A stretch of DNA of 64,000 bases from Paenibacillus rubinfantis. Its GTDB lineage: Bacteria; Bacillota; Bacilli; Paenibacillales; Paenibacillaceae. This document shows, one piece after another, positions 16,714-24,743 of this stretch; positions within the stretch are counted from its first letter, which is position 1, and every line of letters starts with the position of its first letter. The notes under the pieces were generated by a model that ran no database searches, was not told the origin of the DNA, and was given only the letters and a program-made list of their open reading frames with translations. The position numbers were made by a program, and so were the translations under genes. The stretch spans positions 1,178,001-1,242,000 of the forward strand of contig NZ_LN909065.1 of the NCBI RefSeq assembly GCF_001486505.1, given 5' to 3'.

Positions 16714-18188
16714 TGAGAATGAACCCGCGCGACAACGTTGCGGTTGCTTTGCGGCCGATCGAAGCCGGGGAACAGATCCCATTTGATGAGGTGACCGTTC
16801 AAGTCAAGCAAGACATTCCTCAAGGCCACAAAATCGCGTTATCCGACATCCCCGCCGGTTCGTCCGTGACCAAATACGGTTCCCCCATCGGCCATGCGGT
16901 TACGGCCATCGCCCCGGGCGAATGGGTGCATACGCATAATGTGAAAACGAATCTGGCCGGCGAGGAACAGTACGAATATCAACCCGACCTGCATCCCGTG
17001 ACCTTCCCGAAACGCCAGCTCACCTTTCAGGGCTACCGCCGGACCAACGGGAAAGCCGGCATCCGCAACGATCTGTATATCGTGCCTACCGTCGGTTGTG
17101 TGAACGGGATCGCCGAGCAAATGATCAGCGCCTTTAAGGCGGAGCATCCGGATCTCGGCCCCTTCGACAACATCACTGTGCTGAAGCATCCGTACGGCTG
17201 CTCGCAGTTGGGGGAAGACCATCTCATGACGCGCGATATTCTGGCGGATGCCGTGCTGCACCCCAATGCGGGCGGCGTGCTGGTGTTCGGCCTCGGCTGT
17301 GAGAACAACGTCGTGGCCGAGTTCCGCCAGCGGCTGGGTGATTACGATGAGCAACGCGTCAAATTCCTCGTCGCCCAAGAGGTCGAAGACGAGCTGGAAG
17401 CTGGGCTGGCGCTGCTCGAAGAGCTGGTGGAGGCGGCCCGGAACGACCGCCGGGAGCCGATCCCGCTCAGCGAACTGAACGTTGGGTTGAAGTGCGGCGG
17501 CTCCGACGGCTTCTCCGGGATTACGGCAAATCCGCTGCTTGGCGCGTTTTCCGATTTCCTGATTTCCCAGGGCGGCTCCACGATCCTGACCGAAGTGCCT
17601 GAAATGTTTGGGGCCGAGCAGATGCTGATGGCCCGCGCGGAAAGCCCGGAGGTGTTCGAGCAAATCGTCGCCCTGATCAATGATTTTAAGCAATACTTCC
17701 TATCCTACGGCGAACCCGTTTATGAGAACCCATCGCCCGGCAACAAGGCCGGCGGCATCAGTACGCTGGAGGACAAATCGCTGGGCTGCACGCAAAAAGC
17801 CGGGACTGCTCCGGTGGTCGACGTGCTGAAATACGGCGAGAAGCTGCGCAAGAAGGGACTTAGCCTGCTGCAAGCGCCGGGCAACGATTTGGTCGCCTCC
17901 TCCGCGCTGGCCGCCGCCGACTGCCAGCTGGTCCTGTTTACGACCGGCCGCGGCACCCCGTTTGGCAGCTTTGTCCCAACGGTAAAGGTCGCCACGAACA
18001 ACGAGCTGTTCGCCCGCAAGCAGCACTGGATGGATTTTAACGCCGGCTCCTTGCTGGATACGCCGATGGAAAAGGTGCTGGAGGACTTTATCACTTACGT
18101 CATCGAGGTGGCAAGCGGGCAGAAAACCCGGAACGAGCAGAACGAGGTCCGCGAGCTGGCCATTTTCAAAACCGGGGTCACTTTGTAA
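16701..18188 (+). CDS. uxaA: Altronate dehydratase
   Basis: A 495-residue enzyme of UxaA length and order: N-terminal SAF domain (NPRDNVAVALRPIEAGE ... DIPQGHKIALSDIPAGSSVTKYG) joined to the large catalytic part (YGCSQLGEDH, VFGLGCENN, GLKCGGSDGFSGITANPLLG, TTGRGTPFGSF). It dehydrates D-altronate to 2-keto-3-deoxygluconate, using iron. The start at 16701 has AGGAGG 9 nt upstream; downstream ATGs at 16713 and 16719 are possible. It is translationally coupled to uxaB and followed by a strong terminator, so the operon ends here. Confidence 0.95.
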   Translation: MRRLMRMNPRDNVAVALRPIEAGEQIPFDEVTVQVKQDIPQGHKIALSDIPAGSSVTKYGSPIGHAVTAIAPGEWVHTHNVKTNLAGEEQYEYQPDLHPVTFPKRQLTFQGYRRTNGKAGIRNDLYIVPTVGCVNGIAEQMISAFKAEHPDLGPFDNITVLKHPYGCSQLGEDHLMTRDILADAVLHPNAGGVLVFGLGCENNVVAEFRQRLGDYDEQRVKFLVAQEVEDELEAGLALLEELVEAARNDRREPIPLSELNVGLKCGGSDGFSGITANPLLGAFSDFLISQGGSTILTEVPEMFGAEQMLMARAESPEVFEQIVALINDFKQYFLSYGEPVYENPSPGNKAGGISTLEDKSLGCTQKAGTAPVVDVLKYGEKLRKKGLSLLQAPGNDLVASSALAAADCQLVLFTTGRGTPFGSFVPTVKVATNNELFARKQHWMDFNAGSLLDTPMEKVLEDFITYVIEVASGQKTRNEQNEVRELAIFKTGVTL

Positions 18189-18203
18189 TTGAATCACACC
18201 AAT

Positions 18204-18246
18204 AAGCCATTGCCCGGACGTTTAACGTCCAGGCAATGGCTTTTTT
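18204..18246. terminator. Bidirectional terminator between uxaA and the MFS gene
   Basis: AAGCCATTGCC pairs with GGCAATGGCTT around an inner GGACGT/ACGTCC stem, followed by TTTTTT on the plus strand and with an A-rich side on the other. It ends the uxa operon and overlaps the stop of the convergent MFS gene. Confidence 0.9.
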
Positions 18247-19678
18247 AGGATGGTGATACCGTCTCCTCGTGGTGACGACGATGCCTTGCTTGACGAACCG
18301 TAACAAGCAAGAGAACTAAAGATCCTAACACCAGCGCGAGACAAAGGACGAAAACCATCCGATAACCGTCTGCGCCGGCTATTAACGCGCCGCCTGCCGC
18401 AGTGCCAAACATCATGCCAAGATTACGCGACAACGCTAGTAAACTGCTGATGAAACCCAAGTGCCCATGATCCACGCGGCCCATCACCAGGCTCGTATTA
18501 GGCGAAGTGATCATCCCCATGGATGCACCAAGCAATACAATCAATATTATTAGCAGAAGCATCGGATACGAGGTTGATAGAAAACCTAAAGCCGCTAACG
18601 TCGCAGCCATCCCCAACAATCCGGCCGTCAGCAGCGGCATGGAACCATGCTTGTCCGACATACTGCCGAATAACGGGGATGCGACGATCAATGCCAGCGG
18701 ATAACCCATCATCATCAATCCAGCCATCGCCGGCGGGACACCCAACTCATGACGAAGAAATACCGGCAATACGAGTTGCGTCGAAAAAGCGGCCATATAC
18801 GTAACGATGGTGATCCAGATCCCGGCATTCGTCGCAGCATCCCCAAGCAGCTTGAGATCGATAAAGGGGGAGCCGCTGGCAGGTTCCTGTACCTGCGGGG
18901 ATCCGACAGGGGCTTGACTTGCCACCACGCCCCACCGGGATGAGAGACTCCACATCACAAACCCGGCGGCACAACCCGCGAACATGAACAACAGCGAGAC
19001 CACAGGCAGGGATCCCCATCCCCATTCCGTGCCTAGATGAATAGCTGTGACAAGGCCTGTTAACGAAGCCCCAAACAGAAGGGCTCCGGTTACATCAATG
19101 TGCCCTTGCTCCTCCGGCATATCCTTTGGAATATACCGTTGAGCCATCATCCAAGCCATCAACGCGGTGCCGGCCAGCAGCCAGAAGCATGCCTCCCAAG
19201 AGATCCATTGAATCAGTACGCCTCCCAGGCTGGGACCAATCATCGAACCGGCGGCCACGAAGGTGCTGATCATCCCTAAAGCTCTCCCTCTTTTCTCAGG
19301 AGGAAACAACGAGACGATCAGCGCCATGTTCGTCGCCTGATACATAGAGGCACCTACGCCCTGCACAATACGGAAGGCAATCAACCAGCCCAGTGACGGC
19401 GCAAGCGCGCAGCCGAGTGCCCCTAACGCAAAGCCGAAGTAACCTAGATTATGCACGAACCGCCGACCACGGGTATCCCCGAGCTTCCCCATCACCGGCA
19501 AGAGTACGGAAATGACCAGCAAATAAGCCGTAACAACCCATTGTGCGGAGGCGAGACCTACCTTATAATTTCCGGCGATGTCAACCAGCGCGATGTTGAA
19601 CATGCCGGCGGAACAGTTGGATAAGAAAGCTCCCGTACAAATGATATATTGAACCCGTGTACGGGTTGTACCGTTCAT
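18245..19678 (-). CDS. MFS transporter, DHA2-like, last gene of the ABC/isochorismatase operon
   Basis: A 477-residue membrane protein with about 12-14 segments. Motif A appears as GKLGDTRGRRFVHNLGYFG, segment 4 as RIVQGVGASMYQATNM, and motif C as GSMIGPSLGGVLIQ. The last membrane segments are followed by a basic tail. It starts 19 bp after the isochorismatase-like gene on the same strand, so it is probably co-expressed with the importer and hydrolase. A likely role is export of the hydrolysis product or of a related compound, but drug efflux is equally possible. GGAGG lies 7 nt before the ATG at 19678. Confidence 0.85.
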   Translation of the reverse strand: MNGTTRTRVQYIICTGAFLSNCSAGMFNIALVDIAGNYKVGLASAQWVVTAYLLVISVLLPVMGKLGDTRGRRFVHNLGYFGFALGALGCALAPSLGWLIAFRIVQGVGASMYQATNMALIVSLFPPEKRGRALGMISTFVAAGSMIGPSLGGVLIQWISWEACFWLLAGTALMAWMMAQRYIPKDMPEEQGHIDVTGALLFGASLTGLVTAIHLGTEWGWGSLPVVSLLFMFAGCAAGFVMWSLSSRWGVVASQAPVGSPQVQEPASGSPFIDLKLLGDAATNAGIWITIVTYMAAFSTQLVLPVFLRHELGVPPAMAGLMMMGYPLALIVASPLFGSMSDKHGSMPLLTAGLLGMAATLAALGFLSTSYPMLLLIILIVLLGASMGMITSPNTSLVMGRVDHGHLGFISSLLALSRNLGMMFGTAAGGALIAGADGYRMVFVLCLALVLGSLVLLLVTVRQARHRRHHEETVSPS

Positions 19679-19697
19679 GCCCATGCCTCCACCTGCT

Positions 19698-20345
19698 TTA
19701 CACTTGCGTCATCGTTATCGGGTTCGCGGTTGCCTTCCAAGCCCGTTCCCACAAGGAAATGACTTGCCGGGTGTCCGTGACTTCACCGAAATATCCTTCG
19801 ATATTTTTCATCGTCATTTCATGAGCCTGATTCGAATAAGAGGCGCAGGCATCGCGAAGCAGCACAATGTGATAATCCAGCATAAATCCGTCCCGGGCCG
19901 TCGATTCCACGCACACATTGGTGCTGACGCCGGTCATAATCAGCGTTTCGATCTTCAGGCTCCGCAGAACTGAATCGAGCCTTGTATTTACAAAGGCGCT
20001 GTATCGGTGTTTGTTAACAACTACCTCATCCGGCTCAGGCGCAACTTCGTAGAAATCCGCCCCCCAGGTGCCCGTCCGGCATACCGCCATCGATTTTCCA
20101 TTAGATCGTTCTCTCCAAGCTTCGGAATCCGTTGCTTCTTCATGAAAGGTCTGGATAAAAATAACCGGCACTTCGAATTCTCTGGCCGCCGCCAGCAGGT
20201 GATGTAAATTCGGCATCATCCCGGCGACAGCCCCCACGTCATTCCCCGCCTGGGCTAAAGCGCCCTCCGGGTGACAGTAATCATTCTGCACATCCACCAC
20301 CACGATAGCCGCTCGGCTATTAATCAGCTTTTGATCTAGATTCAC
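19698..20345 (-). CDS. Isochorismatase-family cysteine hydrolase
   Basis: A 215-residue single-domain hydrolase of the isochorismatase superfamily. The catalytic triad is visible: Asp in AIVVVDVQNDY, Lys in VVVNKHRYSAF, and Cys in GVSTNVCVESTARDG. The family includes nicotinamidase, ureidoacrylate amidohydrolase (RutB) and biuret hydrolase, all C-N amide hydrolases. The pattern CVESTARDGFMLDY is closest to the RutB/biuret hydrolase branch. The gene lies between a NitT/TauT-type solute-binding protein and an MFS gene, so it most likely acts on the imported compound. The start codon is GTG with AAGGTG about 8 nt upstream. The substrate is not identified. Confidence 0.85.
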   Translation of the reverse strand: MNLDQKLINSRAAIVVVDVQNDYCHPEGALAQAGNDVGAVAGMMPNLHHLLAAAREFEVPVIFIQTFHEEATDSEAWRERSNGKSMAVCRTGTWGADFYEVAPEPDEVVVNKHRYSAFVNTRLDSVLRSLKIETLIMTGVSTNVCVESTARDGFMLDYHIVLLRDACASYSNQAHEMTMKNIEGYFGEVTDTRQVISLWERAWKATANPITMTQV

Positions 20346-20365
20346 TTCGTTTCACCTTACCTTCC

Positions 20366-21400
20366 TTAGTTGGATGAATTGACGAACTGCATGTCGACCA
20401 ACTGATCATAAGCGTATTCGCCCGTAAAAATCCCGGTTTTGATCAGCACGTCCATGTCCTGTTTCACGGCGGCTTCCGTAATGAACCCGTCCGGACTCCA
20501 TAGGTTGTCTGCATAAGCGCGGTCTAGGGAGGCTTGAATCGCATCATCAGATAACGTTGGGAACTCGGCTTTCATGTTTTGCATCGCCAGCTCCTTGTCC
20601 TCTTGAACAACCTTAAGCGCCTCAATAATGGCATCGGTGAACAGTTGCACCGTTTCCGGATCTTTTTCAATTGTAGACTGTTTAACGCTGAGCACGGAGT
20701 AAGAGAAATCGCCAAAATCATGGAACTTATAAAATGGCTCCCCCCATACGTCCTTAGAGATCCCGTCGCTAATTTGCGGCTCGGCCCCATTGCCGATATC
20801 AGCTGCTCCCTGCTGTACCATCGTCACAACCGTCGAGGCATCAGCTGGCTCTAGCAGAGTGACATCTTTCTCCGGGTCCAGTCCCAAGTAGATCAACAAA
20901 TAACGGATCAGCAAATTGGGAGTACCGCCATGACGTCCAGCGTTGATCTTTTTCCCCATGAAAAATTCTTTCAAATCCGCCTCCGAATCACCGGCCGGGG
21001 CCAGCCCTTTCTTGGCTACCAGATATACGTTAGCTCGGTTAACGACATTGACGATCGAGACGATCGGGTCGGAATTTTTCTTGTTCGCCAGCGCATTGGA
21101 TTCCGTCCCGCCGATAACTCCCCATGCGTCGCCGCTAACCACCGCCGTGACATGCGCTCCGCCGGCAGCCTGAATCACTTCCACATCCAGTCCCCGTTTC
21201 TTAAAGTAACCCTCCCGTTGAGCCAAATAGAGCGGAAGGTATCCCGTAGAGTGAACCGGTTCGGCGATCACGATTTTTTTGAGCTCGGTGCTCCCTTCCG
21301 CCGCTTCCGCGGTTGGCTCGCTTTTCCCCCCGCATCCCGCGAGTAAGCTGCCAGTCAAAGCCAATCCCAATAGTAACGGTAACATTCTGCTCTTTTTCAT
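20366..21400 (-). CDS. ABC transporter substrate-binding lipoprotein, NitT/TauT (NMT1/SsuA-like)
   Basis: A 344-residue lipoprotein with a signal peptide ending in the lipobox LLAGC. The mature part has the family pattern KKIVIAEPVHSTGYLPLYLAQREGYFKKRGLDVEVIQAAGG, then AVVSGDAWGVIGGTESNAL and INAGRHGGTPNLLIRYLL. Such proteins bring aromatic sulfonates, nitrate-like anions, pyrimidines, riboflavin or thiamine precursors to an ABC importer. Permease and ATPase genes lie directly upstream on the same strand (57-bp gap). With the downstream amidohydrolase, a nitrogen-containing ligand such as a pyrimidine or ureide is likely, but not shown. Confidence 0.9.
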   Translation of the reverse strand: MKKSRMLPLLLGLALTGSLLAGCGGKSEPTAEAAEGSTELKKIVIAEPVHSTGYLPLYLAQREGYFKKRGLDVEVIQAAGGAHVTAVVSGDAWGVIGGTESNALANKKNSDPIVSIVNVVNRANVYLVAKKGLAPAGDSEADLKEFFMGKKINAGRHGGTPNLLIRYLLIYLGLDPEKDVTLLEPADASTVVTMVQQGAADIGNGAEPQISDGISKDVWGEPFYKFHDFGDFSYSVLSVKQSTIEKDPETVQLFTDAIIEALKVVQEDKELAMQNMKAEFPTLSDDAIQASLDRAYADNLWSPDGFITEAAVKQDMDVLIKTGIFTGEYAYDQLVDMQFVNSSN

Positions 21401-21456
21401 TCGACTTCCCCCTCATGAACGATTTCTGATTCCGGTGGACGGACCCATTTCTTGGG

Positions 21457-22359
21457 CTATTTGACGCCCAAACCTTTGGATAGCCCTTTTTCCAATAGGA
21501 CAACCCCCCAATACATAGCCATGGAGAGCACAGATAATACCACCACGCCTACCCATACGAGATTGATGTCAAGAATCGTCCCCGCATACATGATCATTCG
21601 TCCGACGCCTTGGCTGGAGGCGATGAACTCGCCGACGATAGCCCCGGCAAGCGCCAGAGCAATATTGATACGCAAGCTGCTGATGATCCAGGGCATCGAC
21701 CATGGAATAACGACTTTGGTAAATACCTGCCAGCGTTTAGCCCCCAGCGAATACATCAACTTCTCCATGTCCGGATCTACGCTCTTCACCCCGCTGTAGG
21801 CGGACAAAGCCGATACGACAATCGTCATGGAGAAAGCCAGCGCCACTTTGGAGAAGAAGCCGATCCCCAGCAAAATGACGAGTACAGGCGCAAGAGCTAG
21901 TTTAGGCATCGCATTCAATATGATCAGATAAGGTTCGCTGATACCTGCATAACTCCGTGACCACCAGAAGGACAGGCCTAGCATAGCTCCGCATAACGTG
22001 CCGAACACAAAACCAAGTACGGTTGAGCCTGACGTATAGGCGATATCCCCCAGCAAGCCGCCTTCTGACAATTGCAGCCAAGTTGTTTGCCAAATCGCGC
22101 TCGGGCTGCTCCAATAATAGGGATCCAGCCAGCCGATCCGGGTAAACACCTCCCAGACGATGAATAGCAGGACGGCTACGGCCAACCTTCCCCAGCCGAT
22201 TCTGCGCGCTTTCTTCCGCTCTGCCGCCTCCTCATCATAAATAAGTGGTGCTGAATTTGATGCTGACGCTGTCTTCAGCTTTTTCTCAGCAACCGGTACC
22301 GCCGCATCCGTGGACAGAGAATGGATCACAAAGGTCGATTTCCGCACAGTTTCTTCCAC
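21457..22359 (-). CDS. ABC transporter permease, NitT/TauT type
   Basis: A 300-residue permease. After a long polar N-terminus (about 55 residues) come six membrane segments typical of the BPD_transp_1 family, with the EAA loop SLGAKRWQVFTKVVIPWSMPWIISSLRINIALALAGAIVGEF that contacts the ATPase. The start is GTG with AGGAGG 8 nt upstream. It is the second gene of the ATPase-permease-binding protein-hydrolase-MFS operon. Confidence 0.9.
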   Translation of the reverse strand: MEETVRKSTFVIHSLSTDAAVPVAEKKLKTASASNSAPLIYDEEAAERKKARRIGWGRLAVAVLLFIVWEVFTRIGWLDPYYWSSPSAIWQTTWLQLSEGGLLGDIAYTSGSTVLGFVFGTLCGAMLGLSFWWSRSYAGISEPYLIILNAMPKLALAPVLVILLGIGFFSKVALAFSMTIVVSALSAYSGVKSVDPDMEKLMYSLGAKRWQVFTKVVIPWSMPWIISSLRINIALALAGAIVGEFIASSQGVGRMIMYAGTILDINLVWVGVVVLSVLSMAMYWGVVLLEKGLSKGLGVK

Positions 22360-22398
22360 GCTTCACCCCTCCTAGATTGTGTTTTTTTATCCAAACGG

Positions 22399-23181
22399 TC
22401 AAAGCGCGAGTTCTTCCTCCGCATGTCCCGCCGATAACTGGTCAAGCAAGAGATGTTTCAGTTCCATAAAGTCCGGGGATGTCATATCTTCCGTTTTGCG
22501 CGGGCGTTCCATCGTGACCGTGATTTTCGTTTTGACCCGGCCCGGCCGTGAAGAGAAGACATAAATATCGTCAGACAAATAAATCGCTTCATCAATGTCA
22601 TGGGTGACGAACAACACCGTTTTTCCAAAGTCGGTCCAAATTTGCAACAGCCAATTTTGCATCGTAAGTCGGGTCTGTGCATCCAGCGCGCCAAATGGCT
22701 CGTCCAGTAAAATGATGTCGCGGTCGTAAAGCAGCGTTCTCAGCAGCGCAGCCCGCTGCCGCATGCCTCCCGACAATTCCTTGGGATAATGCTTGTCAAA
22801 ACCCTTGAGTCCGTACTTCTCCATCAGGGGTAAGGCTCGATCCACCGCTTCCTTTCTTGGGATGCCCCGGATTTCCATACCCAGAATGATATTCTCCAGA
22901 ATCGTCCGCCAGGGCAGCAACATATCTTTTTGCAGCATGTAACCAACATATCCCGTCTTCCCAACAATGTTCTCCCCGTCCGCAAGCACTTCACCGGTCG
23001 AGGGTGGAATGAGTCCGGCAATGATGTTGAACAACGTAGACTTGCCGCAACCGCTGGGGCCAATGATGCTGACAAACCGCCCCGCTTCGATTTTCAGGCT
23101 CGTTTCTTGCATGGCAGGAATATCCCTGCCGTTCCGGCGAAACCATTTACTGACTCCGTTAATCTCGATTTTGGGTTGCAT
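22399..23181 (-). CDS. ABC transporter ATP-binding protein, NitT/TauT type
   Basis: A 260-residue ATPase with Walker A GPSGCGKSTLFNIIAGL, Q-loop MLQKDMLLPW, signature LSGGMRQRAALLRTLL, Walker B DIILLDEPFGALD and switch His in LFVTHDIDEAIYLSD. These are all intact and match the SsuB/TauB group. The ATG at 23181 has GGAGGAG 6 nt upstream; the longer frame to 23211 does not. It is the first gene of the five-gene operon; a terminator-like structure (23222-23288) stands just upstream and belongs to the preceding gene. Confidence 0.93.
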   Translation of the reverse strand: MQPKIEINGVSKWFRRNGRDIPAMQETSLKIEAGRFVSIIGPSGCGKSTLFNIIAGLIPPSTGEVLADGENIVGKTGYVGYMLQKDMLLPWRTILENIILGMEIRGIPRKEAVDRALPLMEKYGLKGFDKHYPKELSGGMRQRAALLRTLLYDRDIILLDEPFGALDAQTRLTMQNWLLQIWTDFGKTVLFVTHDIDEAIYLSDDIYVFSSRPGRVKTKITVTMERPRKTEDMTSPDFMELKHLLLDQLSAGHAEEELAL

Positions 23182-23221
23182 GTTCCACTCCTCCACTCTT
23201 TGAATTTTCATATTTGGTTAT

Positions 23222-23288
23222 AAAAAAATCGCCAGTCAAAACCCATAGCGCATCCTAACGATGGCGCTGCGAGTCCAAACTGACGATT
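23222..23288 (-). terminator. Terminator behind the DUF2294-like gene
   Basis: On the minus strand AATCGTCAGT pairs with ACTGGCGATT, enclosing a second stem AGCGC...GCGCT, and runs into seven T residues. It begins 15 nt after the stop at 23304. The enclosed region is long for a simple terminator, so a role in attenuating the ABC operon downstream is conceivable, but no known riboswitch pattern was recognised. Confidence 0.75.
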
Positions 23289-23303
23289 GGCCGGCTCTTT
23301 CGG

Positions 23304-23684
23304 TTAGCGAAGTTCCGACGACTCCTTCAGATATTGCTCCACGTCGCGATCCAAGACGACGATCGTACCGGATAATTCGGTCTCTGCATCGTAATCTTTG
23401 AGTACGGCGACGATATTCAGTTGAAATTGCCGTTCGAGAGCTGCCTTAATCTCCCGCTTGAACACCTGAAACAATAAGTAATCCAGCTGTCTTGTGGACT
23501 GAGGATAATCCTCATCCAATAGCTTTAAGATCGGCACACGCCCATTCAAAGAAAAAATCACGATTTTATTGCCGACGAAATCCACTTTTTGCTGTTTTAC
23601 ACCCACGTTAAAGATTTGCTTATTTATCGCGTTGTAAATCCTCAAAATGTCCTGCTTCCATTCGCCTGCCGTTGGGATGGCCAT
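23304..23684 (-). CDS. Small protein resembling the DUF2294 family
   Basis: A 126-residue soluble protein of mixed helix and strand, without signal peptide or membrane segment. The middle part (KQQKVDFVGNKIVIFSLNGRVPILKLLD) and the end (LNIVAVLKDYDAETELSGTIVVLDRDVEQYL) look like the DUF2294 family found in Bacillota and other bacteria, whose role is unknown. The ATG at 23684 has GGGGGG 7 nt upstream. It is on the same strand as the ABC operon but separated from it by a terminator. The family call rests on pattern memory. Confidence 0.5.
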   Translation of the reverse strand: MAIPTAGEWKQDILRIYNAINKQIFNVGVKQQKVDFVGNKIVIFSLNGRVPILKLLDEDYPQSTRQLDYLLFQVFKREIKAALERQFQLNIVAVLKDYDAETELSGTIVVLDRDVEQYLKESSELR

Positions 23685-23803
23685 ATCCACACCCCCCTAT
23701 TTTATGTTAGGTATTCTACCATACCCTTGGGTGTGATGGGTGAAACTATGATTCTTGTGATTAATTATAGGCGATTAGCTGGTATTGTCAATACATTTAC
23801 GTC

Positions 23804-23843
23804 AAAAAAAATAACATCCACCTATAATGATGTGATGTTATTT
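23804..23843 (-). terminator. AT-rich terminator behind the Spo0E-like gene
   Basis: On the minus strand AAATAACATC pairs with GATGTTATTT, followed by TTTTT, 50 bp after the stop of the gene at 23894. Confidence 0.65.
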
Positions 23844-23893
23844 AACATGTTAGCATAATTTGATTTATGGCTTAGGATTCAACGTGTCCACAA

Positions 23894-24103
23894 TCAACCG
23901 GTGAGCAGAGCCAACCTGTCGATTTGCTGGTATAACCGCTCCGCCTCGTCCGCCAAGCTGGGTTGATTCAGCCGGATCGACATGGCAAGCAGCCGGTCGG
24001 CTTTCTGTTTAAGCCTTTTCATCTCCATCATGACCACTTCTTGATCCATCCCCGGATAACGTTTCACGAGCGTTACTCCTTTCACCACATTTTCAAAAAA
24101 CAT
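23894..24103 (-). CDS. Small protein, possibly Spo0E-like aspartyl-phosphate phosphatase
   Basis: A 69-residue protein rich in helix-forming residues. The C-terminal half (MKRLKQKADRLLAMSIRLNQPSLADEAERLYQQIDRL) has the two-helix shape and spacing of the Spo0E family, in which a short first helix and a loop precede an LSQELD-like second helix; here the equivalent is LYQQID. Spo0E proteins remove phosphate from Spo0A~P and delay sporulation. The match is weak, so a plain small helical protein cannot be excluded. ATG at 24103 has AAAGGTG 5 nt upstream; a TTG at 24121 is the longer alternative. Confidence 0.4.
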   Translation of the reverse strand: MFFENVVKGVTLVKRYPGMDQEVVMMEMKRLKQKADRLLAMSIRLNQPSLADEAERLYQQIDRLALLTG

Positions 24104-24320
24104 CCATTCACCTTTCTTCAATTTACTTCATTTTGCAGTAGTGACCATTTCCTGGAGTTTTGAAATAGGGACATTTTTTGTGTCGTCTTGATTTAGATCA
24201 AGAATAGGTCAGCGGCTTGATGTTACCATAAAGAACAGGAAGACATCATTCCAACGACGATGAACAGAAACCCTATACAATCATCCGGTCTTTGCGGCCG
24301 GCCAAGGAGGAACAGATCTC

Positions 24321-24662
24321 ATGGAAAAGCTTGCAATCACTGCGCTCCAGGACTACCAAACCGAGAAATTCACCAAACGCATCGCCTTTAAGAAAGGGGA
24401 AAGCGTCGTCTTTGTGCTGAACTTTATGCCGGGGCAAGAGCTGCCAACCCATACGCATCCAAATACGGACGTGTTCATTTTGGCCCTGCAAGGCAGCGGG
24501 TCCATCACGGTGGACGGTACGGCCTCGCCGCTGGCACAAGGCGAAGTGCTGCATCTGGAAGGAGCCGAAGCCTTCTCCTACCGCAATGACGGAATCGAGC
24601 CGGCCAGTCTGTATGTCATGCTCACCAAAGTTCCTGCACCGGAATACGCACAGAACATATAG
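24321..24662 (+). CDS. Small single-domain cupin protein
   Basis: A 113-residue cupin. The first metal-binding motif is seen as PGQELPTHTHPNTDVFILALQGSG (His-x-His and a later acidic/His position) and the second as LAQGEVLHLEGAEAFSYRN. Such proteins form one beta-barrel and often bind a metal; roles range from sugar isomerases to sensors, and none is indicated here. AAGGAGG stands about 10 nt before the ATG. It converges on the mannan operon and shares a terminator hairpin with it. Confidence 0.8.
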   Translation: MEKLAITALQDYQTEKFTKRIAFKKGESVVFVLNFMPGQELPTHTHPNTDVFILALQGSGSITVDGTASPLAQGEVLHLEGAEAFSYRNDGIEPASLYVMLTKVPAPEYAQNI

Positions 24663-24685
24663 GTCGAAAACATCCTGCACATGCC

Positions 24686-24727
24686 AAGGGGCGCCCGGCT
24701 ATCTTGTAGATAGCTTAGGCGCCCCTT
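24686..24727. terminator. Shared hairpin between the cupin gene and the mannan operon
   Basis: AAGGGGCGCC pairs with GGCGCCCCTT, with the inner stem GCTATC/GATAGC. It lies between two convergent genes. T runs are modest on both sides, so efficiency is uncertain. Confidence 0.7.
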
Positions 24728-24743
24728 CGCTTTGTTGGTTTAT

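Noticed and set aside
23222..23288. Possible riboswitch (guanidine or other) before the ABC operon
   Set aside because: The conserved ykkC, TPP or FMN aptamer blocks are absent; the structure is explained as a terminator of the preceding gene.
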